Counted from the stretch's first letter, positions 24,803 through 33,307 are shown. The stretch is DNA of 64,000 nucleotides from QWHO01 sp021404945 (GCA_963169765.1 CAUJEN010000024.1:78237-142236); one strand, 5' to 3'. Notes: generated from the sequence alone by a model not told the origin. A program made the numbers and translations.

Positions 24803-26509
24803 TCAGGCGGCGGCCGTCTCGCAGTCTACCTTGCGCACCCGCAGGCGCACCCCTCCCACCAGCACCGCGCCCTGGGTCTCCGCGATGGTGGTGGTCTGGT
24901 CCTGACCGGTCACGGCCTTCGCCATCTTCTTGATCTCGGTCACGTCGTCGTCGATTTCTTGAATGCCACGGAACGCTTCCTTGAGCGCCTCGGCCTTCTG
25001 GTGGTCGTACTGCTTGCTCAGAGCCCCGTCCAGCAGAGCGCGGGCCCGGGGGTTGCTGTAGCGGCCACTCAGCACACGCCCCGCGGCCACGATATCCTGG
25101 GCCGCATAGGTGGTGCTCAGAGAGCCCAGCAGCTCGGCAGCCAGCTGAGAGAAAGGAGGCGGCTCGCTCGCCAGCAAGTGGTTGAAGACCACCTTCGCCA
25201 TCTCCACCCGCTGGTTGTCGTAGCGCACAGCGCGCATGGCCGCCAGCACGATCTTGGCGTCCGGGTTGTCGGTGCGCTCGAGCACCGCCATGGCCACCCG
25301 GTTGAGGTCCTGGGCGGCATAGGTGGAGCTGATCGTGCTCATGGCCTGCCGGGCCACGCTCAGCTCCGAGGTCTGTCCCTGCGAGATGGCCGCCAGCACT
25401 TCGTCGGCCAGGGCGACCTTCTGGCTGTCGTAGCGCACCTCGGCCAGCATCAAGAGGGCAAGATCGGCCAGAGACTCCGTCTCGGGGAGCTTCTTGAGCC
25501 TTTGCAGGAGCACCGTCGAGGCAGCTGCCCGATCCTGAGCCGCATAGGTGGGGCTGAGCTGAGCCAGCATGGCCTGACCCTGACGGGCCAGCCCCACCGG
25601 GTCTTTCGTCTGGCACGAGCTCAAGGCCGTCTCGTAGATACCCAGGCGCTGGTTGTCGTAGCGCACGGCCCGGCCCATCTCGAGCCCCAGCGAGAGCATC
25701 GGGGCCACGCTCGGGTCACCCGCCAGGTGCTCGAGCAGGGTGCGCCCGACGGCTGCCCGATCCTGGGCGGCGTAAGTGCTGCTGAGCTGGCTGGCGGCCT
25801 GGAGGCCCGCCGCAACCAGCTCGGGAGCCAGAGTCTTATCGAACTGCTCCAGGAAGGTCTCATAAATCGGGATTTTCTGGGTGTCATAACGCACCGACTG
25901 CCCGAGTTTCAAGGCCAGTCGCGCGGCCGGGGTATCCAGTCGGCGCAGTGACTTTTCTCCTAACGTGCAAACGTCCGCGGCGTGGTAGGTGCTGTCCAGG
26001 GCCCGGGTGGCGGCCAGCCCCAGCCCGGCCAGCCCGGCCGCCTCGGTGGCGGTGCTGGCCAGCACCAGCTGGGCAATGGCCACTTTTTGACTGGCATAGC
26101 GTGGACCCTTGAGCAACTCGCGACCAAAGCTCCATGGGCCCGGGACCTGATGGACCTGCAGGTGCTGCAGCGACCGCCGGGCCAGTTCAAGCTTCTCCTC
26201 GTCATTGCGCCCGACGTCGAGCAGCTCAAGGGCCACTGCGGCCAGCCCCGACTGAGACCGGGCAACCTGCAAGGAGGCTCCCCGCTGCATCAGCAGACTT
26301 TTGCTCGGCGACGAGAGCGCGCCGCTCAGGTCACGGCACAGGGCCTCAACCCGAGGGTCGGGGAAAACCAGAGCAGACGTGTCTGGCGCGCAAGCGGGGG
26401 GCTGGACCGGCTCAGGCACGTAGACATCCAGGTCGGCAGTTTCCTCGGTCCTGGACTTCTTGCCCGTGATCCAGTCCCACACACCTCCCAGGCGTATGGG
26501 GGCAAGCAT
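24803..26509 (-). CDS. Two-motif helical repeat protein (YDxQ / STYAAQD) with VLVGGVR tail
   Basis: About 568 aa from the ATG at 26509. The frame is open to 26659, but that extension is encoded by the palindromic repeat at 26568-26833 and should be left out. No known family recognised. After about 90 residues the protein alternates two motifs: R/V-YD-x-Q-K/R (RYASQK, VRYDTQK, VRYDNQR, VRYDSQK, VRYDNQR, QYDHQK) and S-x-TYxAxD (STYHAADV, SSTYAAQDR, SPTYAAQDR, SSTYAAQDL, STTYAAQDI), with a full unit of about 75 residues. The predicted structure is an all-helical solenoid. The tail has AVLVGGVRLRVR, the motif also found at 2071, 6166 and 31864. No signal peptide or membrane helix, so probably a cytoplasmic scaffold. 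Confidence 0.75.
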   Translation of the reverse strand: MLAPIRLGGVWDWITGKKSRTEETADLDVYVPEPVQPPACAPDTSALVFPDPRVEALCRDLSGALSSPSKSLLMQRGASLQVARSQSGLAAVALELLDVGRNDEEKLELARRSLQHLQVHQVPGPWSFGRELLKGPRYASQKVAIAQLVLASTATEAAGLAGLGLAATRALDSTYHAADVCTLGEKSLRRLDTPAARLALKLGQSVRYDTQKIPIYETFLEQFDKTLAPELVAAGLQAASQLSSTYAAQDRAAVGRTLLEHLAGDPSVAPMLSLGLEMGRAVRYDNQRLGIYETALSSCQTKDPVGLARQGQAMLAQLSPTYAAQDRAAASTVLLQRLKKLPETESLADLALLMLAEVRYDSQKVALADEVLAAISQGQTSELSVARQAMSTISSTYAAQDLNRVAMAVLERTDNPDAKIVLAAMRAVRYDNQRVEMAKVVFNHLLASEPPPFSQLAAELLGSLSTTYAAQDIVAAGRVLSGRYSNPRARALLDGALSKQYDHQKAEALKEAFRGIQEIDDDVTEIKKMAKAVTGQDQTTTIAETQGAVLVGGVRLRVRKVDCETAAA

Positions 26510-26567
26510 AGCCTGGCCAGCGTAACGGGGGCCTCTGAACGAAGTCTGAAAGCCGTCCGCCCTGGCC

Positions 26568-26833
26568 TCTAATGTGCTCGCACTTTGGTCTGGCACATTA
26601 GCACAATCTGACGAACGCGCCGGAACTGCGTTCCAGCGCGTTGTAAAGTGCAAGACCAAAGGCCTTGCACTTTAGAAGTCCGGCCGCAAACCCCCTTGTG
26701 GTGTCGAAGGACGCTCTCGGGGGGCCCTACCCCCGCCTCCACCACCACATGATATTGTAGGCGACCGGACTTGTAGCACAAGATGCCGGGCGTCGCGCAG
26801 CCGGAAGACTGTGTCAAGGGGGTTTCCGGCTGC
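26568..26833 (+). repeat. Mosaic of nested palindromes (modules M3-M5-M4-M2-M1)
   Basis: An intergenic array of hairpin modules. M3: TAATGTGC (26570-26577) pairs with GCACATTA (26593-26600). A spacer GCACAATCT follows. M5: AACGCGC.GGAA pairs with TTCC.GCGCGTT (26614-26642). M4: AAAGTGCAAG pairs with CTTGCACTTT (26645-26673). M2: AAGTCCGG arm at about 26676 pairs with CCGGACTT ending at 26772, around an inner hairpin-like stretch. M1 lies at 26788-26833. The same modules occur in other order or orientation at 54385, 61528 and 63713. No protein-coding sense is evident. Confidence 0.8.
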
Positions 26834-26945
26834 GCTCCCAGGCAGGTCAACACCGAGGCTTGTGTCGAATCATGATCGACATTCCGCCCATCCCGGTAGG
26901 ACGCAGGACAGGCCCCCGGCGTTAACTTGAGCAGGGAGAGTCAGC

Positions 26946-27653
26946 ATGAGCACGTTGCAAGGCACCTCGAACCCCAACTACAGCTTCACGGGAGTCCAAA
27001 CCGTGGGCACTTACCCGACCGGCGGTCCCAACCCGACAACGCCGGTCATGCAGGTCTCCTACACTCAGGAGCAGCTCGCAATCATTGCGGTCTCCGTCCA
27101 GCGCGAGCGAGAGCTTTACAACCAGTGGGGCTTCGTGGCCGGGCAGCCCGCGAGCTGTCCGTGTCACTGCCACGCGGTCACCAACCCGGACCCGCCGGCC
27201 GTTACCCAACCGGTCCCGGGCCCCACCAATCCAAGCTTCCCATTCATCGGCCCCTACACCGGCCCGGGCGGGCTTCCCCAGCAGTCACCCAACGTGCTCG
27301 GCCCCTTCGGCGGGCAAGGCGGACTGCCTCAAGGTCCCTACGTGCTCGGGCCCTGGGATGGTCAGGGAGGCCTGCCTCAAGGACCCTACGTGCTCGGGCC
27401 CTGGGATGGCCCGGGCGGCTTGCCTCAGGGTCCGAATGTGCTCGGCCCCTTCGGGGGTCAGGGTGGTCTGCCTCAGGGTCCTTACGTGCTCGGCCCCTTC
27501 GGGGGTCAGGGTGGTCTGCCCGCTGGACCGAACGTGCTCGGACCCTTCGGTGGACCGGGCGGGCTGCCGGGCCAGTCCCCGCAACTGCTTGGCCCGGCCA
27601 GCTTCGGGGCGCCCAACGGCACCTTCCCCTTCTTCGGGCAGTTTCCGTCCTGA
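26946..27653 (+). CDS. Gly/Pro-rich 16-residue tandem repeat protein
   Basis: A 235-aa protein with AGGGAG about 6 nt before the ATG. Residues 1-105 are non-repetitive and contain VSYTQEQLAIIAVSVQRERE and a Cys/His cluster CPCHCH (71-76). From residue 108 to about 216 there are seven GGLP units, most of the form GLPQGPYVLGPFGGQG, 16 residues each. No signal peptide and no collagen Gly-X-Y register. Low-complexity proteins of this sort are often surface, spore-coat or matrix components, but nothing here proves it. It stands alone between the palindromic array and a leftward operon ending at 27658. Confidence 0.65.
   Translation: MSTLQGTSNPNYSFTGVQTVGTYPTGGPNPTTPVMQVSYTQEQLAIIAVSVQRERELYNQWGFVAGQPASCPCHCHAVTNPDPPAVTQPVPGPTNPSFPFIGPYTGPGGLPQQSPNVLGPFGGQGGLPQGPYVLGPWDGQGGLPQGPYVLGPWDGPGGLPQGPNVLGPFGGQGGLPQGPYVLGPFGGQGGLPAGPNVLGPFGGPGGLPGQSPQLLGPASFGAPNGTFPFFGQFPS
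27267..27593 (+). repeat. 48-bp tandem repeat inside the Gly/Pro-rich gene
   Basis: About six to seven in-frame 48-bp units encoding the 16-residue repeat. Unit variants alternate PYVLGPFGG, PYVLGPWDG and PNVLGPFGG. The unit length is a multiple of three, so copy number can change without loss of frame. Confidence 0.85.
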
Positions 27654-27657
27654 GCTC

Positions 27658-30027
27658 TCAGTAAAGCAAGAACCTCGCGCGGCGCTTTCGAAAACGCTCC
27701 AGGTCGGCCTCCCAGGAGGCCTCGATCTGAGCCGGAGTTTCTCCCGCCAGTAACCGACGCAGGCTGTCGGCGTTGTCGAGCAGCCGTCCCAGCTTCTCGG
27801 TTTCGAGCTCGCGCGGGTGCAAACGCAGCAGGGCCGCGGCCAGCTCCATCCCCAGCCGCACGGGGCGCAGGCGGGCGCGGTCGGTGACCAGGATCTGCAC
27901 CCCCCTGCACTGCTCTCCGGCGTAGACCGAGCTCTGGGGTGTGAAGCGCACGGGCACGAAGCGAACGCCGCTCAGGCCCTGCTCGTTGAGCAGCAGGGCG
28001 AAACGATCTGCATCCAGCCAGGGAGCGCCCAGTTGCTCGAAGGGCCTGTCGGTGCCGCGCCCCACCGACAGGTTGGTGGCCTCCCACAGGCCCACCCCGG
28101 GATAGAGCAGCGCGGCCGCAGGTCCGCGCAGGTTGGGCGAGGGATTCACCCACTCTTGCTGGGTCTGGTCGAACCAGAGCGAGCGGGCCCAGGGATCCAT
28201 CGCGATGACCCGCAGATCGGCGCCGATCTTGCGCTCGGCGTTGAACATGCGGGCCAGCTCGCCCATGGTCATCCCGTGGCGCACGGGCAGAGTGTGAGGG
28301 CAGGTGAAGGAGTCGCGCTCGGCGTCGGCCACCGGGCCCTCCACCGCCTCTCCGCCCAGCGGGTTGGGGCGGTCGAGCACGAACACGGGCAGCCCGGCCC
28401 GGGCTCCCTCCTCGAGCAGGTAGCGCAGGGTGGTGCTGTAGGTATAGTAGCGCGTGCCGCAATCCTGGATGTCGTAGACCAGGGCGTCCAGACCCTCCAG
28501 GTCCTCGGAACGGGGGCGCTTTCTCTCGCCGTAGAGGCTGACCACCGGCAGGCCGGTGAGCGGGTCGACCCCATCGGGCACTTTCTCGTCAAGCTGACCG
28601 CGCAGCCCGTGCTCGGGCGAGAAGATGCGCACCAGCCGCACTCCGGGGGCCTTGTGCAGCAGGTCCACCGTCAGCACCCCCTGGCGGTTGCGACCGGTGT
28701 GGTTGGTCACCACTCCCACGCGCATCCCGGCCAGCTCGCGAAAGCCGTTCTCCTGCAGGATGTCGATGCCGTTCAGAGTGCGCCGCGAGAGAAGCGGCGA
28801 GGGGGGCAGGCCGGCCAGCTTCTCCAGCCGCGCCTCGAGCTCGCTCAGGCCGCGGGCCACCTCGGCCGCGTAGCGCTGCTCGGCCTGACGCCAGGCGGTC
28901 TGCTGATCGGTGGCGGCGCCGGCCGCCAGGGTAGACACCCGGGCTCGCAGGGGGGTCACGTCCCCCTTACCGTCGGGGTGCACGCGGTTGGACAGGAAGA
29001 CCACGAAAATCTCGCTGGTAGGATCCACCCACAGGGAGGTGCCGGTCCACCCGGTGTGCCCGAAGGATCCCCGGGGGAACAGCTCGCCCCGGTTGGCCGA
29101 GTAGGGCGAATCGATGTCCAGCCCCAGCCCACGGGTGTGGCCGCTGGCGGAGACCACCACCGGACGGGTCATGCGGGCCACCGAGGCCGGGCTGAGCACC
29201 CCGCCCCCCTGGTCGAGCAGCATCTGGGCGAAGAGAGCCACGTCGTCGGCGGTGGCAAAGAGGCCCGCGTGGCCGCCTACGCCGCCCATGCGCGCGGCCA
29301 CGTGGTCGTGCACGACGCCTCGAAGCACGACGGCTGCGCGGCGCTCGGTGGGGGCGACGTTGGGCTCGATGCGCGGCCCGAAGCCGGTCTGCGACATCTG
29401 CAGGGGACCGAAGAGATGCCGGGCGGAAAACTGATCCAGGGGCTGGCCCGCGATGCGCTGCACCAGGAGCCCCAGCGCGATGTAATTGATGTCGGAATAC
29501 TCGAAGTGGGTGCCCGGGGGGTGGCGCAGGTATTCGCGAGAGAGCTCGCCGACCGCACCCTGCAGGCCCTGCCAGTCGCGGGTGCGGTCCAGGCCGCTGC
29601 CGTAGCCCGAGGTGTGGGTTAACAGCTCCTGCACGGTCACCCTGCGGGCGGCCGGGTCCTCGAGCTCGGGGAAGTAGAGCCCCAGCGGGTCGCTCAGGCG
29701 CAGGCGGCCCCGCTCCACCAGCAGCATCACGCTGGGAGCGGTAGCCAGGGGCTTGGTCAGGCTGGCCAGGTCGAAGATGGTGTCCACGGTCATGGGCTCG
29801 GCCGCCGGCTCCAGGGCGCGCTGGCCAAAGGCGCGGCGATAGACGATCTTGCCCCGCCGGCCCACGATCACCACCGCTCCCGGCAGCTTGCCGGCGGCGA
29901 TGGCCTGGCTCACCACGCGCTCGATCTCAGAAAGACGCGCTGCCGACATGTCCACCGATTCCGGATCGACCTCGGGCAGTCCTCGGGCCGGAGCCAGCAG
30001 AGCCAGCACCAGCAAAAACCAGAGCAT
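27658..30027 (-). CDS. CubicO serine hydrolase (class C beta-lactamase fold) fused to NamZ exo-muramidase
   Basis: A 789-aa exported fusion. A signal peptide (MLWFLLVLALLAPARG) is followed by a beta-lactamase-related domain at about 25-400: S-x-x-K as S89-L-T-K92, the Tyr-Ser motif YSDIN (177-181) and the third box HTGWTG near 325. Residues 420-789 match NamZ (DUF1343), the exo-beta-N-acetylmuramidase: VGVVTNHTG, FSPEHGLRG, VYDIQDCGTRYYTY, and a C-terminal domain. NamZ removes terminal MurNAc in peptidoglycan turnover, and the CubicO part may act on peptide or ester bonds of the same material. It lies 2 nt after the 152-aa secreted gene, last in a three-gene leftward operon. Confidence 0.88.
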   Translation of the reverse strand: MLWFLLVLALLAPARGLPEVDPESVDMSAARLSEIERVVSQAIAAGKLPGAVVIVGRRGKIVYRRAFGQRALEPAAEPMTVDTIFDLASLTKPLATAPSVMLLVERGRLRLSDPLGLYFPELEDPAARRVTVQELLTHTSGYGSGLDRTRDWQGLQGAVGELSREYLRHPPGTHFEYSDINYIALGLLVQRIAGQPLDQFSARHLFGPLQMSQTGFGPRIEPNVAPTERRAAVVLRGVVHDHVAARMGGVGGHAGLFATADDVALFAQMLLDQGGGVLSPASVARMTRPVVVSASGHTRGLGLDIDSPYSANRGELFPRGSFGHTGWTGTSLWVDPTSEIFVVFLSNRVHPDGKGDVTPLRARVSTLAAGAATDQQTAWRQAEQRYAAEVARGLSELEARLEKLAGLPPSPLLSRRTLNGIDILQENGFRELAGMRVGVVTNHTGRNRQGVLTVDLLHKAPGVRLVRIFSPEHGLRGQLDEKVPDGVDPLTGLPVVSLYGERKRPRSEDLEGLDALVYDIQDCGTRYYTYSTTLRYLLEEGARAGLPVFVLDRPNPLGGEAVEGPVADAERDSFTCPHTLPVRHGMTMGELARMFNAERKIGADLRVIAMDPWARSLWFDQTQQEWVNPSPNLRGPAAALLYPGVGLWEATNLSVGRGTDRPFEQLGAPWLDADRFALLLNEQGLSGVRFVPVRFTPQSSVYAGEQCRGVQILVTDRARLRPVRLGMELAAALLRLHPRELETEKLGRLLDNADSLRRLLAGETPAQIEASWEADLERFRKRRARFLLY

Positions 30028-30029
30028 GG

Positions 30030-30488
30030 TTAGCGATTCACCTCGCGCACCTCGCCGTTGCGCCGGTCCACCACCACCAGGTGGTAGCGGCCCACGTCGT
30101 TGGGGACCGAGGCGTACTTCGCCTCCTCGGGTGTCACCCGCTCGACCTGCAGGTGCACGCTCTCCCCGTCGCTCTGAAGGCGCAACTGCACGATCTTCAC
30201 CCGGGTGTGGGGAAAGTTGCTGGTGGCCACCACGGCCATGTTCTCGGTGAAGTCGATCTTGGGGCGCTTCAAGAGCGGGTCGTCGCTCGGTGGAGCCGGA
30301 TTGGTCTTGGAGATCTCGGTCCTGGGAATGCGGTCGATGAAAGCGTCGTAAGCCTTTTGATCGCGCAGCACCAGCACCCCGCCCGGGCCGTGCAGGCTCA
30401 GCACTCCGCTATACTCAGCCGTGGGGAACAAAAGCGCCTCCCCGGCGCCCAGGGCGAGGAGAGCCAGCAGCAAGAGCCACTTTCTCAT
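30030..30488 (-). CDS. Small exported protein, possibly PrcB-like
   Basis: A 152-aa protein with a signal peptide (MRKWLLLLALLALGAGEA). The mature part has AYDAFIDRIP, then FTENMAVVATSNFPHTRVKI and RYHLVVVDRRNGEV, a strand pattern reminiscent of the PrcB domain of protease complex subunits; this similarity is weak. It overlaps the upstream gene by 4 nt (ATGA) and precedes the CubicO-NamZ gene by 2 nt, so a periplasmic role linked to cell-wall turnover is plausible. Confidence 0.65.
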   Translation of the reverse strand: MRKWLLLLALLALGAGEALLFPTAEYSGVLSLHGPGGVLVLRDQKAYDAFIDRIPRTEISKTNPAPPSDDPLLKRPKIDFTENMAVVATSNFPHTRVKIVQLRLQSDGESVHLQVERVTPEEAKYASVPNDVGRYHLVVVDRRNGEVREVNR

Positions 30489-30988
30489 CGCGTGGGGGCA
30501 AGCAGATAGAGATGGGGGGCCAGATCGGTCATGTCCAGGTTGACCATCTCGGCCTGGACGGCCTGTCCGTTCACCTGGCCGCTCAGCTGGCCGCGGGAAA
30601 GATCAAGCTCCAGGTCCACCGACTTCGAGCCCACCGTGCCGTGCAGGCTGTCGTGATCAAAGCGAAGGTTCCACTGGTCCTGGCCGGAAGAGCCGGAGAT
30701 GGTGTGAGCGCCCAGGTTGACATCCAGGTTGAGCGGCTGGCCGTTGGCCTCACCCTCGAGGCGGACGCGGGTGGGGGTCCAGCCCACCATGGCCAGCTCC
30801 ACCTCGTGGCCGTTGGCCACCCCCTCGATGGCTCCGCGGTCGTGGTCGATGCTGAGTGAGACCGAATCCTGATTGGCCGTGCCGGCCACGGTGTGCAGGC
30901 GACGGTCGAAACTGAGGTCCAGCGAAGCCCCGTTGGCCTGCCCGCGGATCCATCCGAGGCGCGGCGGGGCGAGAGTGCTCAAAGCCAT
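30485..30988 (-). CDS. Beta-repeat protein with about 20-residue units
   Basis: A 167-aa protein of unknown family, first in the operon leading to CubicO-NamZ. It is built from about seven strand-turn units such as IRGQANGASLDLSFDRRL, IEGVANGHEVELAMVG, LEGEANGQPLNLDVNLG and LSGQVNGQAVQAEMVN, each with a Gly-x-x-x-(N/G)G turn and alternating hydrophobic residues; a beta-solenoid or open sheet is likely. No signal peptide is visible, which is odd as the two downstream products are exported. It may be a cytoplasmic partner or leave by another route. Confidence 0.65.
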   Translation of the reverse strand: MALSTLAPPRLGWIRGQANGASLDLSFDRRLHTVAGTANQDSVSLSIDHDRGAIEGVANGHEVELAMVGWTPTRVRLEGEANGQPLNLDVNLGAHTISGSSGQDQWNLRFDHDSLHGTVGSKSVDLELDLSRGQLSGQVNGQAVQAEMVNLDMTDLAPHLYLLAPTR

Positions 30989-31074
30989 GGCAAAGTCCCT
31001 CCAAAATTCTCTCTCCGTGTATCTGTGGCGCCAGTATAGTCAGAGAGGGCCGGGAAACGGTGAACGAGGTGTTA

Positions 31075-31854
31075 ATGTGTTGCTGCAAACCTTCCACTCT
31101 CGGGGGCGGAATCGAGCCCCGAGCTGTCGAAACCCGGCAGGTGGATTCCATCATGCGAACCGGGGTCAGCGGCCTCAAGGTGGTGGCTCAGGTCCGGGCG
31201 GCTGTGCCCGAGCAATCCGGCGATGGATTCGAGGTGGCCCCCCGGCCCGACGGCACCACCGCCATCTGGCTGCTCGATGCGGTGGGCCACGGTGAGCAGG
31301 CCCGCGCCGAGCGCCAGCAGATCACCCAACTGCTCAAATCCGACCCCAACTGGGCCTCGCTCGACCCCGAGCAAGCTCTCTCCCGCGCCGACGAGCTGCT
31401 GGCCGCCGACGGCAAGGACGGCTCCATGGCCTTCGTCCAGGTGGACCCGGCCAGAGAGAAGATCTCCGTGGCCCTGGCCGGGGGGATCCCTTTCCCGATG
31501 ATCCTTCGCGGCGACTCGGGTGCCCTGGAGACCATCGAGCCTGGTGGCCTGTTCGTCGGGTATGGCTATGCCGACATCCAGCACGACGTGGTGCAGACCG
31601 ACTTCCGTCCCGGCGACCGGCTGGTGCTCTTCAGCGACGGGATCACCGAGGCACGCGACCAGAGCGACACCCTGTTCACCCTCGAGGGGGTCTCCCGGAC
31701 CCTCCAGGGCTCCTCGAGCGCGCCTCCAGAGCAGATTCTGGACCGCCTCATGCACGCCAGCTTGAACCACGCTGGCCGTGAGTTGCCTGAGGATGACACC
31801 ACCGTGATCGTGGTGGAGTTCCCCGTGCAGGGTTCTTTCAGCCCCCCCACTTAG
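31075..31854 (+). CDS. PP2C/SpoIIE-type protein phosphatase
   Basis: About 259 aa from the ATG at 31075 (GAGG 5 nt upstream); a GTG at 31060 is possible. Motifs of the SpoIIE/RsbU group follow in order: SGDGFEV, WLLDAVGHGEQA with the metal-binding Asp-x-x-Gly-His-Gly, SMAFVQVD, ALAGGIPFPMI, LVLFSDGITEARD and DDTTVIVV at the end. These are manganese-dependent Ser/Thr phosphatases, often acting on anti-sigma factor antagonists. No sensor domain or membrane helix is present. It is divergent from the beta-repeat operon; TATAGT at 31035-31040 is a possible -10 without a good -35. The next gene starts 10 nt downstream. Confidence 0.85.
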   Translation: MCCCKPSTLGGGIEPRAVETRQVDSIMRTGVSGLKVVAQVRAAVPEQSGDGFEVAPRPDGTTAIWLLDAVGHGEQARAERQQITQLLKSDPNWASLDPEQALSRADELLAADGKDGSMAFVQVDPAREKISVALAGGIPFPMILRGDSGALETIEPGGLFVGYGYADIQHDVVQTDFRPGDRLVLFSDGITEARDQSDTLFTLEGVSRTLQGSSSAPPEQILDRLMHASLNHAGRELPEDDTTVIVVEFPVQGSFSPPT

Positions 31855-31863
31855 ACTCAGGGC

Positions 31864-32949
31864 ATGGAATTAGGCGCCGCAACCCGGGCCCTGAGCAGCA
31901 TCAAGGATGCCGATCCGCATCGGCTCTGGTCGTGCCAGCCGGAAGAGCTGATCGAGGAAGACCAGCGCCCCTTCGCGGTCAAGGGCACCTTTTACGCCTC
32001 CCCGGTCGAGGATACCGTGCTGATCGGCTATCAGGGCCGCCTGGCCCGGCTCGACAGCCTGGACGGCAAGCAGAAGGAAGTGCTCAACACCGAGAAGGCA
32101 GGCTTCTGGTTCTCGGACTGCTGGCAGACCCTCACGCCGGACGGCAAGACGCTGCTGCAGGCCGATGACAGGGCCATCACCGCCCTGGACGTGGCTACCG
32201 GCAAGAAGCGCTGGACCTTCCCCAACCGCGACAAGGAGACCAGCTTCGGCCGGGCCGGGCCCAGCGTGGGCCCGGACGGCACGGTCTATTTCGGCACCAC
32301 CAACGGAGCCGTCTACGCCCTCAACGGCCAGACCGGCAAGAAGCTGTGGAAAGCCAACACCGGGGCCTATGCCCGGGCAGCTCCGGCCATCGGGCCGGAT
32401 GGCAAGATTTACGTAGGTTTGCTGGGGGGCGACCGCCTGCCCCTGGTGGTGCTGAACGCAGCCGACGGCAGCGAGGAGCGGCGCCTCCCCCTGCGGGGCA
32501 ACCTGCGCACCGAGCCCTGGGTGGGCGGTGACGGGGCGGTCTTCGTCAAGCTCGACGGCGGCGTGACATCGCTCGACCCGACGACCGGGCAGGACCGCTG
32601 GAAGGTCAAGCCGGGGCCTCGCGACGACGTGCTGGGCCCGGCTCCGGGCCCGGACGGGCAGTACTACTTCAGCACTCGCCAGGGCAAGCTGCTGGCCGTG
32701 AACGCCGCCGACGGGCAAGAGACCTGGCGCCTGGACGCCGAGCAGCGCCTCAGCTCGGGCCCTCAGGTGGACCGCCACGGGGTGCTCTACGTCATGAACG
32801 ACGAGGGCGAGGTGGAAGCCTTCGCCCGCAACAGGTCGACCCGCCTGGCCGCCCAGGCCAGCGCCGCCCTGGCCGCCGGACCGGCGGTGGGAGCGGGCCA
32901 CGGCTACTTCGTGGTGGGCGGCGTGCGCCTGGCCATGGCCACTCGCTGA
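31864..32949 (+). CDS. PQQ-like beta-propeller protein with VVGGVRL tail
   Basis: A 361-aa propeller of the PQQ/quinoprotein-repeat type: repeated GTVYFGTTNGAVYALNGQTG, DGKIYVGLLGGDRLPLVVLN, TSLDPTTGQDRWKVK and YFSTRQGKLLAVNAADGQETW blades, about six to seven in all. No signal peptide and no catalytic residues of a dehydrogenase, so it probably works as a binding scaffold (BamB-like fold) in the cytoplasm. Its last residues are YFVVGGVRLAMATR, the same short tail as the proteins at 2071, 6166 and 24803. It lies 9 nt after the phosphatase gene and is likely co-transcribed. Confidence 0.78.
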   Translation: MELGAATRALSSIKDADPHRLWSCQPEELIEEDQRPFAVKGTFYASPVEDTVLIGYQGRLARLDSLDGKQKEVLNTEKAGFWFSDCWQTLTPDGKTLLQADDRAITALDVATGKKRWTFPNRDKETSFGRAGPSVGPDGTVYFGTTNGAVYALNGQTGKKLWKANTGAYARAAPAIGPDGKIYVGLLGGDRLPLVVLNAADGSEERRLPLRGNLRTEPWVGGDGAVFVKLDGGVTSLDPTTGQDRWKVKPGPRDDVLGPAPGPDGQYYFSTRQGKLLAVNAADGQETWRLDAEQRLSSGPQVDRHGVLYVMNDEGEVEAFARNRSTRLAAQASAALAAGPAVGAGHGYFVVGGVRLAMATR

Positions 32950-32981
32950 GCGCTGATCTGCGCATCCCGGCAGGCCTGTTA

Positions 32982-33233
32982 GATCTCGAGCTCCCGGAGT
33001 TCTCCCTGGTCCTGGGAGGACCACTTGACCAGCTCTTTCGTCGCGCCCGCCTGACCGGAAACCCAACTCGAGCTCGCCTGTTGCTCTTGCCCTTGCTGGC
33101 CTGGCTGCCTCTGCCCTTGCTCTCCTCGCTGGAGGGCAACGCCTGGGGTCCCAGGGTGCAGGTCCCGTTCCTCCTCGACCTGGACGTGCACACGCGGTTC
33201 TTGCTGGCGCTCCCCCTGTTCGTGGCGGCCTGA
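32982..33233 (+). pseudogene. N-terminal remnant of a conserved membrane protein
   Basis: About 83 codons without a usable start codon, reading LELPEFSLVLGGPLDQLFRR, then LAWLPLPLLSSLEGNAWG, VPFLLDLDVHTRFLLALPLF and a stop at 33231. The order (polar N terminus, hydrophobic helix with LPLLLLSxLEG, then LDxDVHxRFLLALPL) is that of the N-terminal part of a widespread unnamed membrane protein family that normally runs on for several hundred residues. Here the frame ends after the second hydrophobic segment. Rest of the 32950-33307 interval shows nothing else. Confidence 0.5.
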
Positions 33234-33307
33234 AAGTCGTGTTCTGAGCTACCAGGTAGCCCGCCGCTGAGAGGAAAGCGCCCCGATGACCTGCGAAGGC
33301 TCCGCCC

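Noticed and set aside
26510..26659. Upstream extension of the two-motif solenoid protein
   Set aside because: The outer two thirds are encoded by palindromic modules M3/M5 and the remainder is not repeat-protein-like; ATG 26509 was used instead.
27267..27593. CRISPR-like regular repeats
   Set aside because: Units are contiguous, in frame and without spacers; this is a protein tandem repeat.
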